Origin: Atopsyche davidsoni
Taxonomy: Eukaryota > Arthropoda > Insecta > Trichoptera > Hydrobiosidae
Length of the DNA: 64,000 nt
Assembly (NCBI GenBank): GCA_022113835.1
Contig: JAILWY010000001.1
Location: 10,594,501-10,658,500, forward strand
Direction: 5' to 3'
The notes under the pieces: generated by a model
What the model was told of the DNA's origin: nothing
What the model saw: only the letters and a program-made list of their open reading frames with translations
The model's database searches: none
Shown: in pieces, positions 12,301 through 23,640 of the stretch
How positions within the stretch are numbered: position 1 is the first letter of the stretch
How the letters are laid out: every line of letters begins with the position of its first letter
Made by a program: the position numbers and the translations under genes

Positions 12301-12799
12301 GCTTAGCTTAAATCTTGTGTTTGCATATTTGAGGAACGGTTAAAGTGTTTTTATTTATTTGTATAGCCGCTGAAAACCAAAATTTTTGATACGGAATTAC
12401 TAGCTTAACATTATTTTATAAGATTTGGTTATTGAACAAATTTAAAAAGAAGCTTTTTACTTCAAGTAAAAAATCACAGGGTAAGATCCTGAAAGACTTA
12501 CGGCAGTGTGAACTTTGAACATTTTGCATAGGTTTTTTTTTAACTTAACCAGAAATTCTTAGCAGTTTTAGCGTTAAATCGAAAAATGGTTTTATGTAGA
12601 AACAACAAACCTTTTTTTTACTTAATTTTTTTTTTATTTAAACAACAAAAATTATGTTTATTTTGAAGTATTATTGTATCGTCTCAGTTAAACAAGAAGA
12701 TAAATTTAGTTATAATTATTTTGACATATATGATTACTTGTTTTATTTTTGTCTGAATAAAATCTGATATTTAACAAAAAACACAAAAAAGTTTCTTCC
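12301..12799. other. AT-rich sequence with T- and A-runs
   Basis: Nothing is recognised. Confidence 0.5.
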
Positions 12800-12910
12800 C
12801 GAATTGTAGACATCTTAAGTATTCTTCCCAGACGGGTAAGATTAATTTCTTAAGATTATATGCTCTTTGATCAGCGTGGCTGGCGCTACCGACGCCCGCC
12901 TATATAATAT
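12800..12910. promoter_or_regulatory. Island 10, TCF-like and CTCF-like words
   Basis: CTTTGATC (12865-12872) matches the TCF/Pangolin consensus. GGCTGGCGCTACC immediately after (from about 12878) resembles insect CTCF-type sites. The block is about 110 bp of mixed composition. Confidence 0.3.
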
Positions 12911-13248
12911 TTATGCTATTTGTATTTTTTATCGCATTTTGTGGCCACCGTTGGTATACATACACATAACTCCACACGGAGTATATATTTAATTTAATAC
13001 TGCTGTATTATTAATGATCGAAGATTCATATTAAAGCTTTTCGCAAAAACACGTAATATATAACCGTATTAAATCCAAATAAAAAAAACAAAACTAGTAT
13101 TTTTATTGTAAATAAATATGAACATTTTTGTTTGCAAAAAATATTGATATGCTTCAAGCAAACGAAAGGTGAGGTTTTTGGTTCCAATTGATATAAATAT
13201 ATAAATTGTAAAAATATTTAAAACCGCACTCAATCTAGTAAATCAATA

Positions 13249-13282
13249 TGTGTATATGTATGTGTGTGTGTGTAGTGTGTGC
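13249..13282. repeat. TG-rich microsatellite
   Basis: An interrupted TG/TA repeat with seven consecutive TG units followed by TAGTGTGTGC. Confidence 0.85.
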
Positions 13283-13398
13283 GTTTAAATTTCCAAGGAA
13301 AAATGTATCGAGTATTACTGTACATACGTTTTTAACGTACATATATAAAAATCTTGCAATAAACTGGGGCAGCGTGTAATTTGTAATTTTTTTATATC

Positions 13399-13752
13399 TA
13401 CTAGTGCAGTGGTCCCCAACCCTATGCCCGCGGGCACCATGGCGCCCGCCGACCGTTTTACGTATGCCCGCCGCTGTGCGACCACGATAAAAAATATTGA
13501 AGTTTACAATAAAATATTATGAGAAATATTAATATTTAGTAACTAAGCAGAGAAATAATTATATCGTTATAATTATATTTTTATATTAATAATTATTATA
13601 TTTTTGGAATTAAATATTTTTTGTGCATTATATGTATTATTGACTATGTCCAACTATAATATACCTGGAAAAAATAAATGGTGCCCGCCGCCCGATCGGC
13701 ATTCTAGAATGTGCTCTTGGGTGCAAAAAGGTTGGGGACCTCTGTACTAGTG
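13399..13752. repeat. Target-site duplication TACTAGTG flanking hAT element
   Basis: Perfect 8-bp direct repeats TACTAGTG occur at 13399-13406 and 13745-13752, immediately outside the hAT terminal repeats. Eight bases is the duplication length made by hAT transposases, so the repeats fix both ends of the insertion. Confidence 0.9.
13407..13744. mobile_element. Non-autonomous hAT element (MITE-like), 338 bp
   Basis: The left end reads CAGTGGTCCCCAACC (13407-13421). The right end, read on the minus strand, is CAGAGGTCCCCAACC (13744-13730), so 14 of 15 positions agree. CAGnGGTCCCCAACC is a typical terminal repeat of the hAT superfamily (Charlie/SPIN-like groups). Perfect 8-bp target duplications flank it. 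The subterminal regions are GC-rich with repeated GCCCGCC/GGCGCCC words. The middle (about 13480-13680) is AT-rich. No transposase frame is present, so it must have been moved by an enzyme encoded elsewhere. The identical duplications and near-identical ends suggest insertion was not very ancient. Confidence 0.9.
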
Positions 13753-13754
13753 TC

Positions 13755-14075
13755 TTTACCCGAGGAACACCGACGAGCCAGGAGTGTGACGAGCTGACCC
13801 GAGCGCGTCCTCGTCCGCGGTGCGCCGGACATCGAAGAATGCCGCTCGTGTTCCGTTAAGATCTTTCGCACACACAGCCCGCCGAAATTGCCAATGACAA
13901 AAAGTGCCGTCCCGGCTTTTTGCACCTTATCTGCCAATTTAATAACTTAATATAAAATAGTCGCACGTTCAATATAAAATAAGCTTCCTCGTTTCGAGTG
14001 GCCGGTCGATTTCTCCCCGCCGCTCCGGGGGACGCGGATATTGTTTCTGGCCTCTGAAATTCGCCACGCATCGCG
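13755..14075. promoter_or_regulatory. GC-rich island 11 beside hAT insertion
   Basis: About 320 bp include CpG-dense ends and a GATA-type CTTATCT (13926-13932) followed by GCCAATTTAATAAC. Minus-strand frames of 77 and 71 codons overlap here in different phases and resemble no family. It is a candidate regulatory element; the hAT element landed at its left edge. Confidence 0.35.
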
Positions 14076-14819
14076 GATATATTAATAATAAATTTGAGTG
14101 ATGAATCTACGTCTTCGTTTCTTTAAAAAAAAAAAATGGTACTGCCATTCACTTTGCGCCCCGTTACAGAGGCAAGCCAGACGATTGTGTGAAATATATT
14201 TATCTTGTTTTTCATATACGAGTCATCAAGTTTTTATTTACAAAAGTGCTGAATTTCGTACTTTAATAAAACTTAAAAAAGGCGTACACCAAATAGTTGT
14301 TAAGTTAAAATAAATTTAAGTACTGGCTGGCCGACCGCAGCCTTGTAAATGTTAAATTGCCTATGCAAACTGCTTAATATTTTAATGGCTTAATTAACTC
14401 CTGCTCACTTTGTTTTTGTTAACAACAGTGTAACAGCCAGAGCACACGTGTGCTTAAAATATTTACTCGAGTTTTCGCTCCTGTAAAAAAGAAACCAAAA
14501 ATTATATGTACTGAAATGAAAAGACTGTGTACATTTAGTTTACAAACGGCTACGATTACGTTTCAGGACATGATCCATAAACAAATATGCACAAACTATT
14601 TCTATTATGGTTTAAAAAAAAACTAAAGTCTATGTGGCTATTTAAAAAAAATAAAATAATAAAGTACACAGTGAGCTTGATGTTGCAGATAATAAAATAT
14701 GATGTCAAATATATTTATAATTTAAAAAATCCGGTTATTAACGCACTCATCCCGCAAATACCTAAAAGCTTATTATCACGAAAGCTCTCTGGAATAAATT
14801 CACTTCACGAAAAGTCGAA
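14076..14819. other. AT-rich intergenic sequence
   Basis: A run of 12 A's lies near 14126. Frames of 71 and 100 codons are low-complexity (K/I/L-rich) and not recognised. Confidence 0.5.
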
Positions 14820-14965
14820 GTTGTCGGGCGCGGTAATAAGGAACGCGAAGCGCGTGGCAAATCCTGACATTTGGGACACAGGCAGCTGATTTGACGCACG
14901 ATGGGACTACCTGAAAAAATACCGCAAAAGATCTGATCAGGTGCAGGTCCCCCTCGGCTTTGACT
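14820..14965. promoter_or_regulatory. Island 12 with dense transcription-factor-like words
   Basis: Within about 120 bp there are a Zelda-type CTACCTG (14907-14913), a Runx-type ACCGCAAA (14921-14928), a CAGGTG E-box (14938-14943), and GCAGCTGATTTGACG near 14883, which resembles a Meis/Pbx composite. The density of distinct words makes this one of the better enhancer candidates. Confidence 0.4.
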
Positions 14966-15379
14966 TTCTTGGTTACTGGCGAAATATTAGAACATAACAA
15001 TAACTTCGTCTTTAGGTCATATGTACTCGTAAAAAGTACATGCTTGAAGATGATCCAGGATGTAGGCGAAATTAGTCGCGTCAATATATAAAATGTGACT
15101 ATTTTAGTAATGTGCAAAATAGAAAAATAGTTTCAACTATGATTTTATTTATTTGTGGCAATTGAATAACAGTCCGAAATTTTTTCAGTTTTTGATAGAA
15201 ATTTCTTTTAAAAATCGTTATAAATTAATCACAGTTTTAAATTTGCTTCGTCATTTTTAATTTAAATTAAAAAAAATCTTTAGTATACATAACAAATATA
15301 TAAGATTTGAAACTCTGACTTTTTTAATATTTTAACATTCTTGAATTACTTGAAATTAAGGATGTGATTATCTTGGTTA
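14966..15379. other. AT-rich intergenic sequence
   Basis: Nothing is recognised. Confidence 0.5.
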
Positions 15380-15860
15380 AATCAAAATGCGCACCATTCC
15401 ATTTAAAATATATATCCTGGCCAAAAACCCAAAGAAACCGCCCAAAAGGTCTAAAAATTATCTTTCAGCTCAGACAACATCCCTGCTAGCAATAGGGTGC
15501 CTCATTGATAAGCTGTTTTGTAAAAAGTGTGAGTTTGACGCCTTTGTATCGCATGATGAGGTCTTGATTAACAAGGGTTGAATGTAGGATGGCATAGCGT
15601 GCAGTTTTATCTAATAAAATCCCGTTATATGTTTGATAGGTTTTGAGGTGGTGGTTGGCTTTCGGCCAATTACTAAAAAGATGCCAAGAAAAACTACTGT
15701 GCACCACTGAGCATATCTAATCTCAGGAGAACCATTAAAGTGTGTTCCGGTGCGCTGTATCCAAACAAACAAAAAACCGTCGCGTCGTCAGACTGCTCGC
15801 AGAACGAGCGTTTCTTTAATTCAAGGCTGAGATTAAAAACAAGTCTATGGTCTTTAAATA
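15380..15860. promoter_or_regulatory. Island 13, mixed composition
   Basis: This is a long block of near-balanced composition. It contains TCCAAACAAACAAAA (Fox-like) near 15759 and a CGTCGCGTCGTCAG stretch near 15778. Short frames on both strands (64 and 73 codons) overlap and are judged fortuitous. Confidence 0.25.
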
Positions 15861-16559
15861 CACCCTAGTAACCCAAGTAATAAAATATATATTCTGTAAA
15901 ATGCTCAAACTTGCGATGCGCATATTTTACTGTTCGTATTTCGGAGTTTTCAATTACCCAAGGAGCCAAGACTTGCCTCATAAATGTCAAAACATGACAA
16001 GCGCGTGAAGGGTCACCGTTAATATGATTTCGGGTTGTTTGTTAATCTACTTAACATCACTCAATAATTTCTTAAAGTATAATTCGAAAGGCCGTGCAAT
16101 GAAATTGGCTGTTAATTACATATCCGATAACTTGTTCATTGAAAAAAAAAAATGAACGATGCATATAATATGACTTTGATTTATGACCGATAAAAATATT
16201 TCACTTTATATTGCATTTTTTTATTGTGTAAGAAGACTTGAATTTTGACTAATTGAAAGGTGGATTATATTTTAAGAAGTATGAAGCATCTCAGATATAC
16301 TTATAATATTTGAATTACTTTTAACACAACAGTAACGGTTATTTTTCATATTAATGTCCTAGTTATAAATGAACTTTTGTGCCACTTTTCAAACAAAGTA
16401 TCCACACAATTATAAATCTAATATGCTCAACTTAAGCAAAATATCTATTATATTTTTTTTTGACTAATATCAACAGATCAAGTGAGTTCATTGCTAATAT
16501 TCGATTAGTTTATTCAACTCTTAATGCTTGGGCGTTATTATAATCGCTCGGAGCAAACC
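15861..16559. other. AT-rich intergenic sequence
   Basis: Nothing is recognised. Confidence 0.5.
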
Positions 16560-16575
16560 AATTTTTAAAAATATT

Positions 16576-16878
16576 TCACCCATAGAAATAATGTAACGCA
16601 TTTCGACGTAAATGTGTTTGATAATCAGCAGCTCCCTCATCAGCAAGGATGACAGCTAATGGCGGAGATTTGAAGACTCGTTTATTTCTCTCAGTGAATA
16701 AAGATGTTCCAAAAGTCCATTCTTTCGATTTATGAGGTGCTAAGAAATCGCGTATTGAGAAACTTTCGGTCGCTTTTATTATTGTGTTCAGTGTAAAGGG
16801 CAATTTATTAGAGGAGACATGACGACACGTTATCTTAACACCTTTTATCAGTTGACTTATTGCAGAAATGAATCTCAT
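16576..16878 (-). CDS. Unrecognised 100-codon open frame (doubtful)
   Basis: An ATG-started frame encodes 100 residues of ordinary, non-repetitive composition (starts MRFISAISQLIKGVKITC, ends RRNALHYFYG). No signal peptide, membrane segment or known motif is evident, and no splice or promoter context was found. At this base composition a few frames of about 100 codons are expected by chance in 64 kb, so this is probably fortuitous. It could alternatively be a lineage-specific small gene or part of an old insertion. Confidence 0.12.
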   Translation of the reverse strand: MRFISAISQLIKGVKITCRHVSSNKLPFTLNTIIKATESFSIRDFLAPHKSKEWTFGTSLFTERNKRVFKSPPLAVILADEGAADYQTHLRRNALHYFYG

Positions 16879-17689
16879 ACGGCCGACTCATCAGATAAAA
16901 AACCTATTTATTTTCGACTGCGGTACTTCCCAATTTTAAATTACTTCTGGTACTGTTTGAAGTTTAATTTCTTATTACCATTTAACTGAAAACTAATTCA
17001 TTTAGATTTGTAATAAGATGGGTTTTAATTTTTAATACCTGAAAAGTCGATTATTTGTTTTCTCGGTTATTGAATTGATTCTTCGAGCTGAGAGTTTGGT
17101 GATAACATCTGATGTTAATTAGATTATAATTCATTATAAGTAAGTATTTTTTGTGTGTTTTACGTATTTCATTAAAATATCTAGATTGAACTAAGCAACG
17201 TGTTTTGTTTGGTGTCCAGAGCTTGGATGGAGGTTTTTTAGCTAACTCGACTCACTCATATCAATCCCATCTCTCCTCTCTGGTTGCGCATACAAAGCTG
17301 GCTTCAACGTATAGGGTTTTTAATTTTTTTTATTGGGTAAATATATTTTCTTTTTCATTTTACATATTATACCAAAAATTTATACATGATAAAATATTAC
17401 ATAAGACTAAGTTTTAAAATGTGTCAAATAAAGCATGATCTAGGATGTATGCGATTGTTTTAATACTTAAATTATTACAATAACTATTTGAATTCTTCGC
17501 TTATTGTTTCATTTTACTATCAATGGCATATTTGATTTGTTTTATTGTGTTCATTTAATTATTTAACACATCTAAGTATTTATTATATATATAATCATAT
17601 GATTATAGGATGATTTATTAAATTTGTTGTTGTTGTTTTTTTTACCTGTTTAAATAGTTTAGACATGCCTGATGTGGCAGGGTGTACAT

Positions 17690-17900
17690 CAGGGTGGCTG
17701 GCTGGTAATGAATTCCAGATATAATCACCCGAGAAGGCTGTACCTGACGGCAGCTGCCCCGAGGCGGAAGCAGGTAATTTACATAGCGACCGCGAGTGGC
17801 GCTTACATCCACTTCATAAAGTTCAGTTAGCTGGGAGAAGTGACAAAACACTTCACTCTCCAGCGGCCATCCGAGCTGGAATATCAATTCCTCCTTACTA
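17690..17900. promoter_or_regulatory. GC-rich island 14
   Basis: It contains ACGGCAGCTGCCCCGAGG near 17748, CAGGTAATTT at 17771, and a CTCF-like GAGTGGCGCTTAC near 17794. A 96-codon minus-strand frame (17642-17932) covers it. Its product looks moderately protein-like (SKEELIFQLGWPLESEVFC) but matches nothing I know. A non-coding element is the more economical reading. Confidence 0.28.
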
Positions 17901-18589
17901 TTTTTAATGCTGTGCTTATTCATTTTAGTCAACTTAACATATACTGTCGAACTTTCTTTTGAAGGGTACTTTCAGTGCTATCATATCAAAATAAGTATTA
18001 TTTCATAACTATGGCAATTAAAACCTGTGGGCTTATCTCTATCTGCTGGTTATAACGGCCGTAATATTGATATGACACCGCTCGTTATTATTTTCTTGGG
18101 AGGAAAAATACGACACATTTTGACAAATGATTAGTAATATTAATAAAAACTTCAACACCCAAGATAATGAATTCGAATTTTCCTAACAATTAAATATATT
18201 TTTAAATACGTGATTTACTGCTTTGCCACTTGAAAAACGTAAATTTAACTTTCTGATAACTTTTAAACTAAATAAGAATAAACAAGCAAAGTATTATAAT
18301 TTTTTATATAAAATCAAGTGAGTCAATAATATTTTATTCATTTTTTTAATTATTTACATTATCACCAAGTTATATTCTCTTTTAAAAGAAAACTGAGTAT
18401 TTTAACTTCATTTTTATTATTTACAAACTAAAGAAACACTACTTGCAAAAAATACGTACTTAATCGCATATTTTATCGGTGTAATTCATGACGATCGAAT
18501 ATTTTGTGTATTATGGTATTTTCGGGAACAGGTAGCCCATTTTAGGTAAGGTATAAATTGTAAAAAATATATGTGATAAAGATCTGATT
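17901..18589. other. AT-rich intergenic sequence
   Basis: A Zelda-type CAGGTAG lies at 18529-18535. Otherwise nothing is recognised. Confidence 0.5.
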
Positions 18590-18880
18590 GACGCAGTCAG
18601 CCTTGCGATTGATTCGGCCACTTCTTCTCAGGCGCCAGTTTTTGCGTGCGCGGGGCGCTCGATGGAAAGGTTAAGACGACGCGATACACAAAAGGTATTC
18701 TGCAGAATTTGAGATATTCCGTGAGTTCTGACGCGGTCGCTTGAGATGTTCGACACATTGATGCATAGCCGGCCAGCTCCGGCATTTGTAAAAAACTGCA
18801 GAGCACTTACAAATCGAAATCCTGTTTATTGTCGCCTTATACGTAAGCCACCACCAGCAGCCCCGTGCGTATTCGTTTCT
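18590..18880. promoter_or_regulatory. GC-rich island 15
   Basis: A CpG-containing block (TGCGTGCGCGGGGCGCTCG near 18643). Two overlapping minus-strand frames (69 and 74 codons) lie in different phases. No decisive motif is present. Confidence 0.28.
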
Positions 18881-19769
18881 ATTGAAATAATTCATATTAT
18901 TTTTTTGTTAAATTAAGAAAGTTAAAAAATTAACATTTATACAAAATAAATCAAGTTTATGCAAACGTGTTTCGCAAAATCGTTAATGTAATCGTTAAAT
19001 GTTAAAAAATATTCACGTAAATTCAACGCGAGTGTTTTTTATTTCAATGTTTCATATGTAAAGTATGAAATGGAAATAAAGAGTATTCACTATTTTAGAA
19101 TTGTTTTATATTTATTTGCATTCAGGTTTTTAAAACATTATTACTCAATTTTGACTCGAGTTGGACAATTCATTACCATTTAATTTAGCGTACATATTTA
19201 TTTAAAAATCCGTATATAGTGGTAACCTCTATATACGAGATCTCTGATGCCGCAGGATGAAACGAAATATTTACTTTGTAATAAGCGTAATTTAAAACAG
19301 AGTCCAATTAATGAAACTCGTGATTAATTAACTCTACTGCCTTTTAAAATAACCCAAAAACAAAGGGAGTATTATACCATCAAATAAATAAATATATATT
19401 CCGAATAAACACTCTTTATTATGTTAGGACATTACATTAAAAAAACACTATTATCTTAACAATGTGCTTTTTACAATTCAAATACGCATTGAATATCTAA
19501 ACGACGGATCAAGCCAAAAGAAAAAGCTATCTTGTGAATATAATAAGTCCTCGTGTAAATTACTTACCAGAATTAACGACATTAACATAAATAATAGTTT
19601 TATAAATTGATATAAATGATTCAATATTATGCATATCAAATAAAATATTTTTATTTGAAAAAATAATTTATTCGATTTACCGTCTATTTTCGTGAGTTTT
19701 GATTTGGGATTTTCCGTCGCAACGAACAGTCGAGTATGCGTTATTTTTTCAACTTGATAATTTAAAACC
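18881..19769. other. AT-rich intergenic sequence with small hairpin
   Basis: CGTATATAG and CTATATACG (about 19211-19237) form a 9-bp hairpin. Nothing else is recognised. Confidence 0.5.
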
Positions 19770-20080
19770 CCTCAAAGCTCCAATACATACCCACGTGCAC
19801 CGTCCGTGTGCACACACACACGCGCCCGGCTGGCCTAGTTGCGCGCAGCCGGCGCGTGCCGGGCCCCCCTCCCCTTCCCCATCCCCCCTGCCCCGCAACC
19901 CCCACCCGCCCCTCCCCGCCCCTCCCCGCCCCGCCCCTCCCCTCCCCGCACCCCCGCGCTTTATTACGGCGCGCCGTGCGGCCGGGAGGCTGCCGCCCGA
20001 CGGAGGACGCGCTTTAAAATTAAATTAATTTAATTGCCACGGTAAAAAAGTTACTCGCCGATCGGAGCTTGTTACATCGC
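19770..20080. promoter_or_regulatory. Extremely GC-rich island 16 with C-tract
   Basis: An abrupt GC-rich block begins with a CACGTGCAC E-box near 19793 and a short (CA)n. It then runs through CpG-dense sequence and a C-rich tract (19864-19956) and ends near 20010 beside an 18-bp AATTAAATT palindrome (20018-20035) of homeodomain type. Proline-rich frames in three phases on the plus strand result from the C-tract and are not taken as genes. It could be a CpG-rich promoter or a structural DNA element. Confidence 0.35.
19864..19956 (-). repeat. C-rich tract; G-quadruplex potential on minus strand
   Basis: About 93 bases consist almost wholly of C runs of 3-6 separated by one to three other bases. 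The complementary strand therefore has more than a dozen G-runs of three or more with short loops, well above the four needed for an intramolecular G-quadruplex. The C strand could form an i-motif. Confidence 0.75.
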
Positions 20081-20474
20081 AGAATGGTTTAATTTCCCCC
20101 GTGTAGTCCTAAATTAAAATAGCATTGTAGTATTATTCTTAAAACGCGTAAAAAACGAATATGATCAACAGAACTGTTATTTATTTTTTATTGAAAATAT
20201 AAAAATATGTTCATGAAATTTAAGTAGAAAAATAATATGAATTTAAAATTGTGTATTACTTAATAATACAACAATATAACGACCGTGATGAAAATGAGCT
20301 TACTAACTAATACCACAATATTATTAAATTATTATTTCAAGATTATTTACCTTTTATGGCAAACTCTCTAAGTGCATATTGCTTACATTAAATTGTTACA
20401 TTAAGACTTTATCGATTGTTGTATATTACTTGGGTTTAGAATGCAATTAATAAAATAATAAGAAGGATTTGTAA

Positions 20475-20760
20475 AGCAGTGCCGGGGCGTGGATCCCTGC
20501 CTTACAGGTGCAATTTTGACGTGATGCCGAAACCGCCGTACAATAAAACAACACGCGGCAAACAAAAAAAAGCACGCGAGCGGGAGCATACGCGCGCGCG
20601 CGGGCGCGACAGGGACGGCGCTATCCAGGACGAATTCTCAAGGGAAGAGTATGATGTGATACTTTATAATGACCCGCGTGTGTGTGGATTAAGAAATGCG
20701 GTTGGTGATACAGGATTTGGGTATCTAGGAAGAAAAAAAAAATCGTTTTTAGAGTATTAA
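20475..20760. promoter_or_regulatory. GC-rich island 17 with (CG)6 tract
   Basis: It contains CTTACAGGTGCAATTTTGACG (a CAGGTG E-box at 20505-20510, also readable as a splice acceptor) and an alternating CG tract at 20591-20602 within GCGCGCGCGGGCGCGAC. Such CG runs are rare in an AT-rich genome. A regulatory or CpG-island-like identity is inferred. Confidence 0.3.
20524..20760 (+). CDS. Unrecognised 78-residue basic open frame (doubtful)
   Basis: The frame starts at ATG 20524 and ends at TAA 20758-20760. The first half is very basic (RGKQKKAREREHTRARGRD), produced partly by the CG tract. The second half is more ordinary (FSREEYDVILYNDPRVCGL). A plausible acceptor (CCTTACAG) lies just upstream. 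No family is recognised and no partner exon was found, so it may be chance. Confidence 0.13.
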   Translation: MPKPPYNKTTRGKQKKAREREHTRARGRDRDGAIQDEFSREEYDVILYNDPRVCGLRNAVGDTGFGYLGRKKKSFLEY

Positions 20761-21279
20761 TAATAAATGCGTACTAAAGTAAGTTTGTAATTTTCATGAA
20801 ATTTTTATAAATCAATATATTTTGATTAAACGTAATTATTTAAAATTTTCATAATGAATCATAATTTCAAATATTATAGCCAACTAATAGCAATAAATGA
20901 TTTTGTAATTGTAATTGGTAATTTCAAAAATCCGATAAATTTTTGGGTTTCTGTAATTACCACGCGTTTACTATTTTTTCATGCAAAATTCAGTATAGCC
21001 GCACATGTTTTGAAGATTCACAATTAAAGGTAATTTCAATAAAAAAAGAATTTCATTTTTCCTACAGGTGCTAATTATGATTCTGAACGCAGATGAAGAT
21101 AATTAAATTTTTATCAGTAATAATTGTATTGTGCCGATTTTATTACATGAAAAAACTACATTGTAAATTTGCTCTTTATATAAGAGATGCATCGATTAAT
21201 ATCGTAGAGAACGACAACCGCTTATTATAATTTGACCAAATAACTCATACTTGGACTTTATCATCAATTAAAATGTTTA
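20761..21279. other. AT-rich intergenic sequence
   Basis: Nothing is recognised apart from a CAGGTG word near 21065. Confidence 0.5.
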
Positions 21280-21440
21280 AACATACCTGGGGACGGTAAG
21301 GAGAACCGGTATGACGTAATGATCGCCCTCAAAAACCGCAGCATATAAATAATAAGTGCGTGCGGGGATGACTTCTGGTTTCAGTCCTCAAGGGCGCGAT
21401 CACACGTGACATCATTTTGCGTGAGGTGATTTTTTTTCAG
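21280..21440 (+). promoter_or_regulatory. Island 18, candidate core promoter
   Basis: A TATA box (TATAAATA, 21344-21351) is followed by an insect-type initiator TTTCAGTCC with TCAGT at 21381-21385. A CACGTG E-box lies at 21403-21408. The TATA-to-initiator distance is 39 bases, about 8 more than the usual 30-31, which weakens the case. No open frame follows closely. If real, it would drive a non-coding or spliced transcript rightwards. Confidence 0.25.
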
Positions 21441-23214
21441 TTTTTTAATATACTAGTATTATAATTCGGAGATTGTAAAGTCGGTGACTGCGAAGACCAT
21501 GATTTTATTTTCCAAATTATTTTTTTAGTAAATTACGTGCATTTCATTGTTGTACATAACGAAACATTTTTAAAATTTATTTTGTTGTGTTTTTGGTACT
21601 ATTACTCTGTAAAGATTTTTATATTTTTTAAGATAAAATGAAATGTTCTGAAAATGTGCTTCAATTTTGAATATTTTGTAGGTAAGTTTTTAAACTATAA
21701 AAGTTGTGCACAAAACACATTGTTTGAGCTGGCATAAAATATAATCATCAATGCAAATTAAGTATTAATTACTTTGGATTGCTCTCAATGCTTTTCAAGT
21801 AAAATAACATGACCAAATTGTATATCTGAAATCGCTTTATCGGAATAGTTTCTCTTAATTTTTTTTGTCAAACATTGTATTTTCTTTTATTTAAATAATT
21901 TGAAATTTTACTTCACGGAAGTCACTAGATTATAAGATAAAATATCTGATTCTAACATCAGAGAATAACTGGTGAATTTTTAATTTCATCAATAATACAG
22001 TGTTTTTTGCACATTTGTTTTTTCTTTAAAGAATCAAAAAAATATATGAGGTAGAAATGAAACCCCCGAAAAAGGTCTATCAAAATAAAATTAAAATATA
22101 AAAATGGCTGTGAAACATAAATTGATATAATTTACTCAGACATTATAGGTTATCTACAGTATATAAGATTATATTATATATAATATAGTATTGCTAGTAA
22201 AATAAATGTGTTAAGCAATCAAAGCGCTTGTTAAATGTTTTATTTAAATATATAAAGTCTAAACATACCTTGTAAATCTGTAAACATTTCTGACATCACT
22301 TACACTTTGCAACATGTCACCTTAAAAACGAGCTATGTGTAAGGCTGCGGTTACGATTTTTTGTTTGTTTGCTATTGCGCGAGTTTGTAATACAAAACGT
22401 ACCCGCAAAGTGTTAAACACTACAGCACCTGTCACAGGCACAGGGTGGAGTTTAGTCGTTGGCATTATAAAAAAACGGGTTTTCCAGCATTGTGGATTAA
22501 TTATGGATCGCAGAACCTATTTTATATTACTTGCGTGAGTAATGAAAGTGTTTTTTTACGTCGATATACTGGTCTTGCATATGAATAAATATATCGATAA
22601 TAATAAATTTTAAATAAATGGTAATATAATAAAGGCTTCAATACACTATGAATTTTGTTAATAGTTATACCTTTAAATTGTGCAGGCATAGCATTAGCGG
22701 CTGGCTGTAAACATTTTATGCTTTTAATGAAGTTACTAGTTTTCGTCGCCATATGACATTTTAAGTTCAGTTTTTAAGTACTTTGAAATAAATTTAAACC
22801 TATGGCTGTTTTGTTACAGTAGCTTAAAACAACTACTCTGACAATTTTCAAATACTTTTAATTTTTTAGAAAACAAATTTAGTACATGCTCGATCAGTTT
22901 TTAAATGTGTTTTACAAATTTGACGGTGTTGTTAATTGTATACACAAAATTACTCTTAAATCACAAGACATGGAATTGTTTTTATACAACCCGCACAAAA
23001 TATTGTCAAAAAATCATTGAAATGAGCAAAAAAATACAGATCTACATATAAACATGACATTTTTTGTAAATATAAAAAGTATAATTTGGGTTTTTCAGTA
23101 CAATATATTTATTATAAGTATGTAATTGTTTTTTGAAGTGTATGAGAGATTTCTTAATATATATTTAATATTAGCAATGGAGATTAATTCGAAAGTTATT
23201 GATTATAAACCGCT
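21441..23214. other. AT-rich intergenic sequence with one weak island
   Basis: Mostly featureless. A weak mixed-composition patch lies at about 22325-22460. A near-palindromic AT stretch lies around 22150-22190. Confidence 0.5.
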
Positions 23215-23640
23215 GCTGATTTCGTAAACAATCAATTACCTGCACCTGAACTAAAGCCTGCGCACGTCCACATTGCGATGTGTCGCCGCATTCGAGCCTC
23301 GAGTCTTACAAGGCTTCGGGCGCAGCGGCGAGTGCCGAGGCTTCCTTTATTGCTTATTTTCCGAAAAAGATACCGATCGAGCTCTACTGTTATACATACA
23401 TCATCGATGATACGACACGACAAAAACTCTCATTCCGTGGTGGGGCGCAGAGCTGTAGTCCACTTTCCATAATTATTTACCAGTTACCAGTTTAAGCTCC
23501 TATGGAAGCTTGAAGGCCCCGGCCGAAATTAAAGCTACAATATGTCATTAAGAGTTGCCAGTTCGTATGCCTCTATATACGGCACGAGTCGGGCGCCCGG
23601 TAACAGAGGTTAACTCATCCGTAATTAGGAATATTTTACT
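23215..23640. promoter_or_regulatory. GC-rich island 19, about 420 bp
   Basis: It starts with tandem E-box-like TACCTG/CACCTG words (23237-23248). A perfect 12-bp palindrome ATCATCGATGAT lies at 23400-23411. A caudal/Abd-B-type TTCCTTTATTG occurs near 23340 and TTTCCATAATTATTTACC near 23464. Three overlapping frames on both strands suggest stop depletion rather than coding. It is a good enhancer candidate by size and word density. Confidence 0.38.

Noticed and set aside
14587..14889. 100-codon plus-strand frame
   Set aside because: The K/I/L/N-rich product is typical of random AT-rich translation, with no domain and no promoter context.
19699..20033. Three overlapping proline-rich open frames
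   Set aside because: They arise from a C-rich low-complexity tract in all three phases. Codon phase is not favoured and no domain is present.
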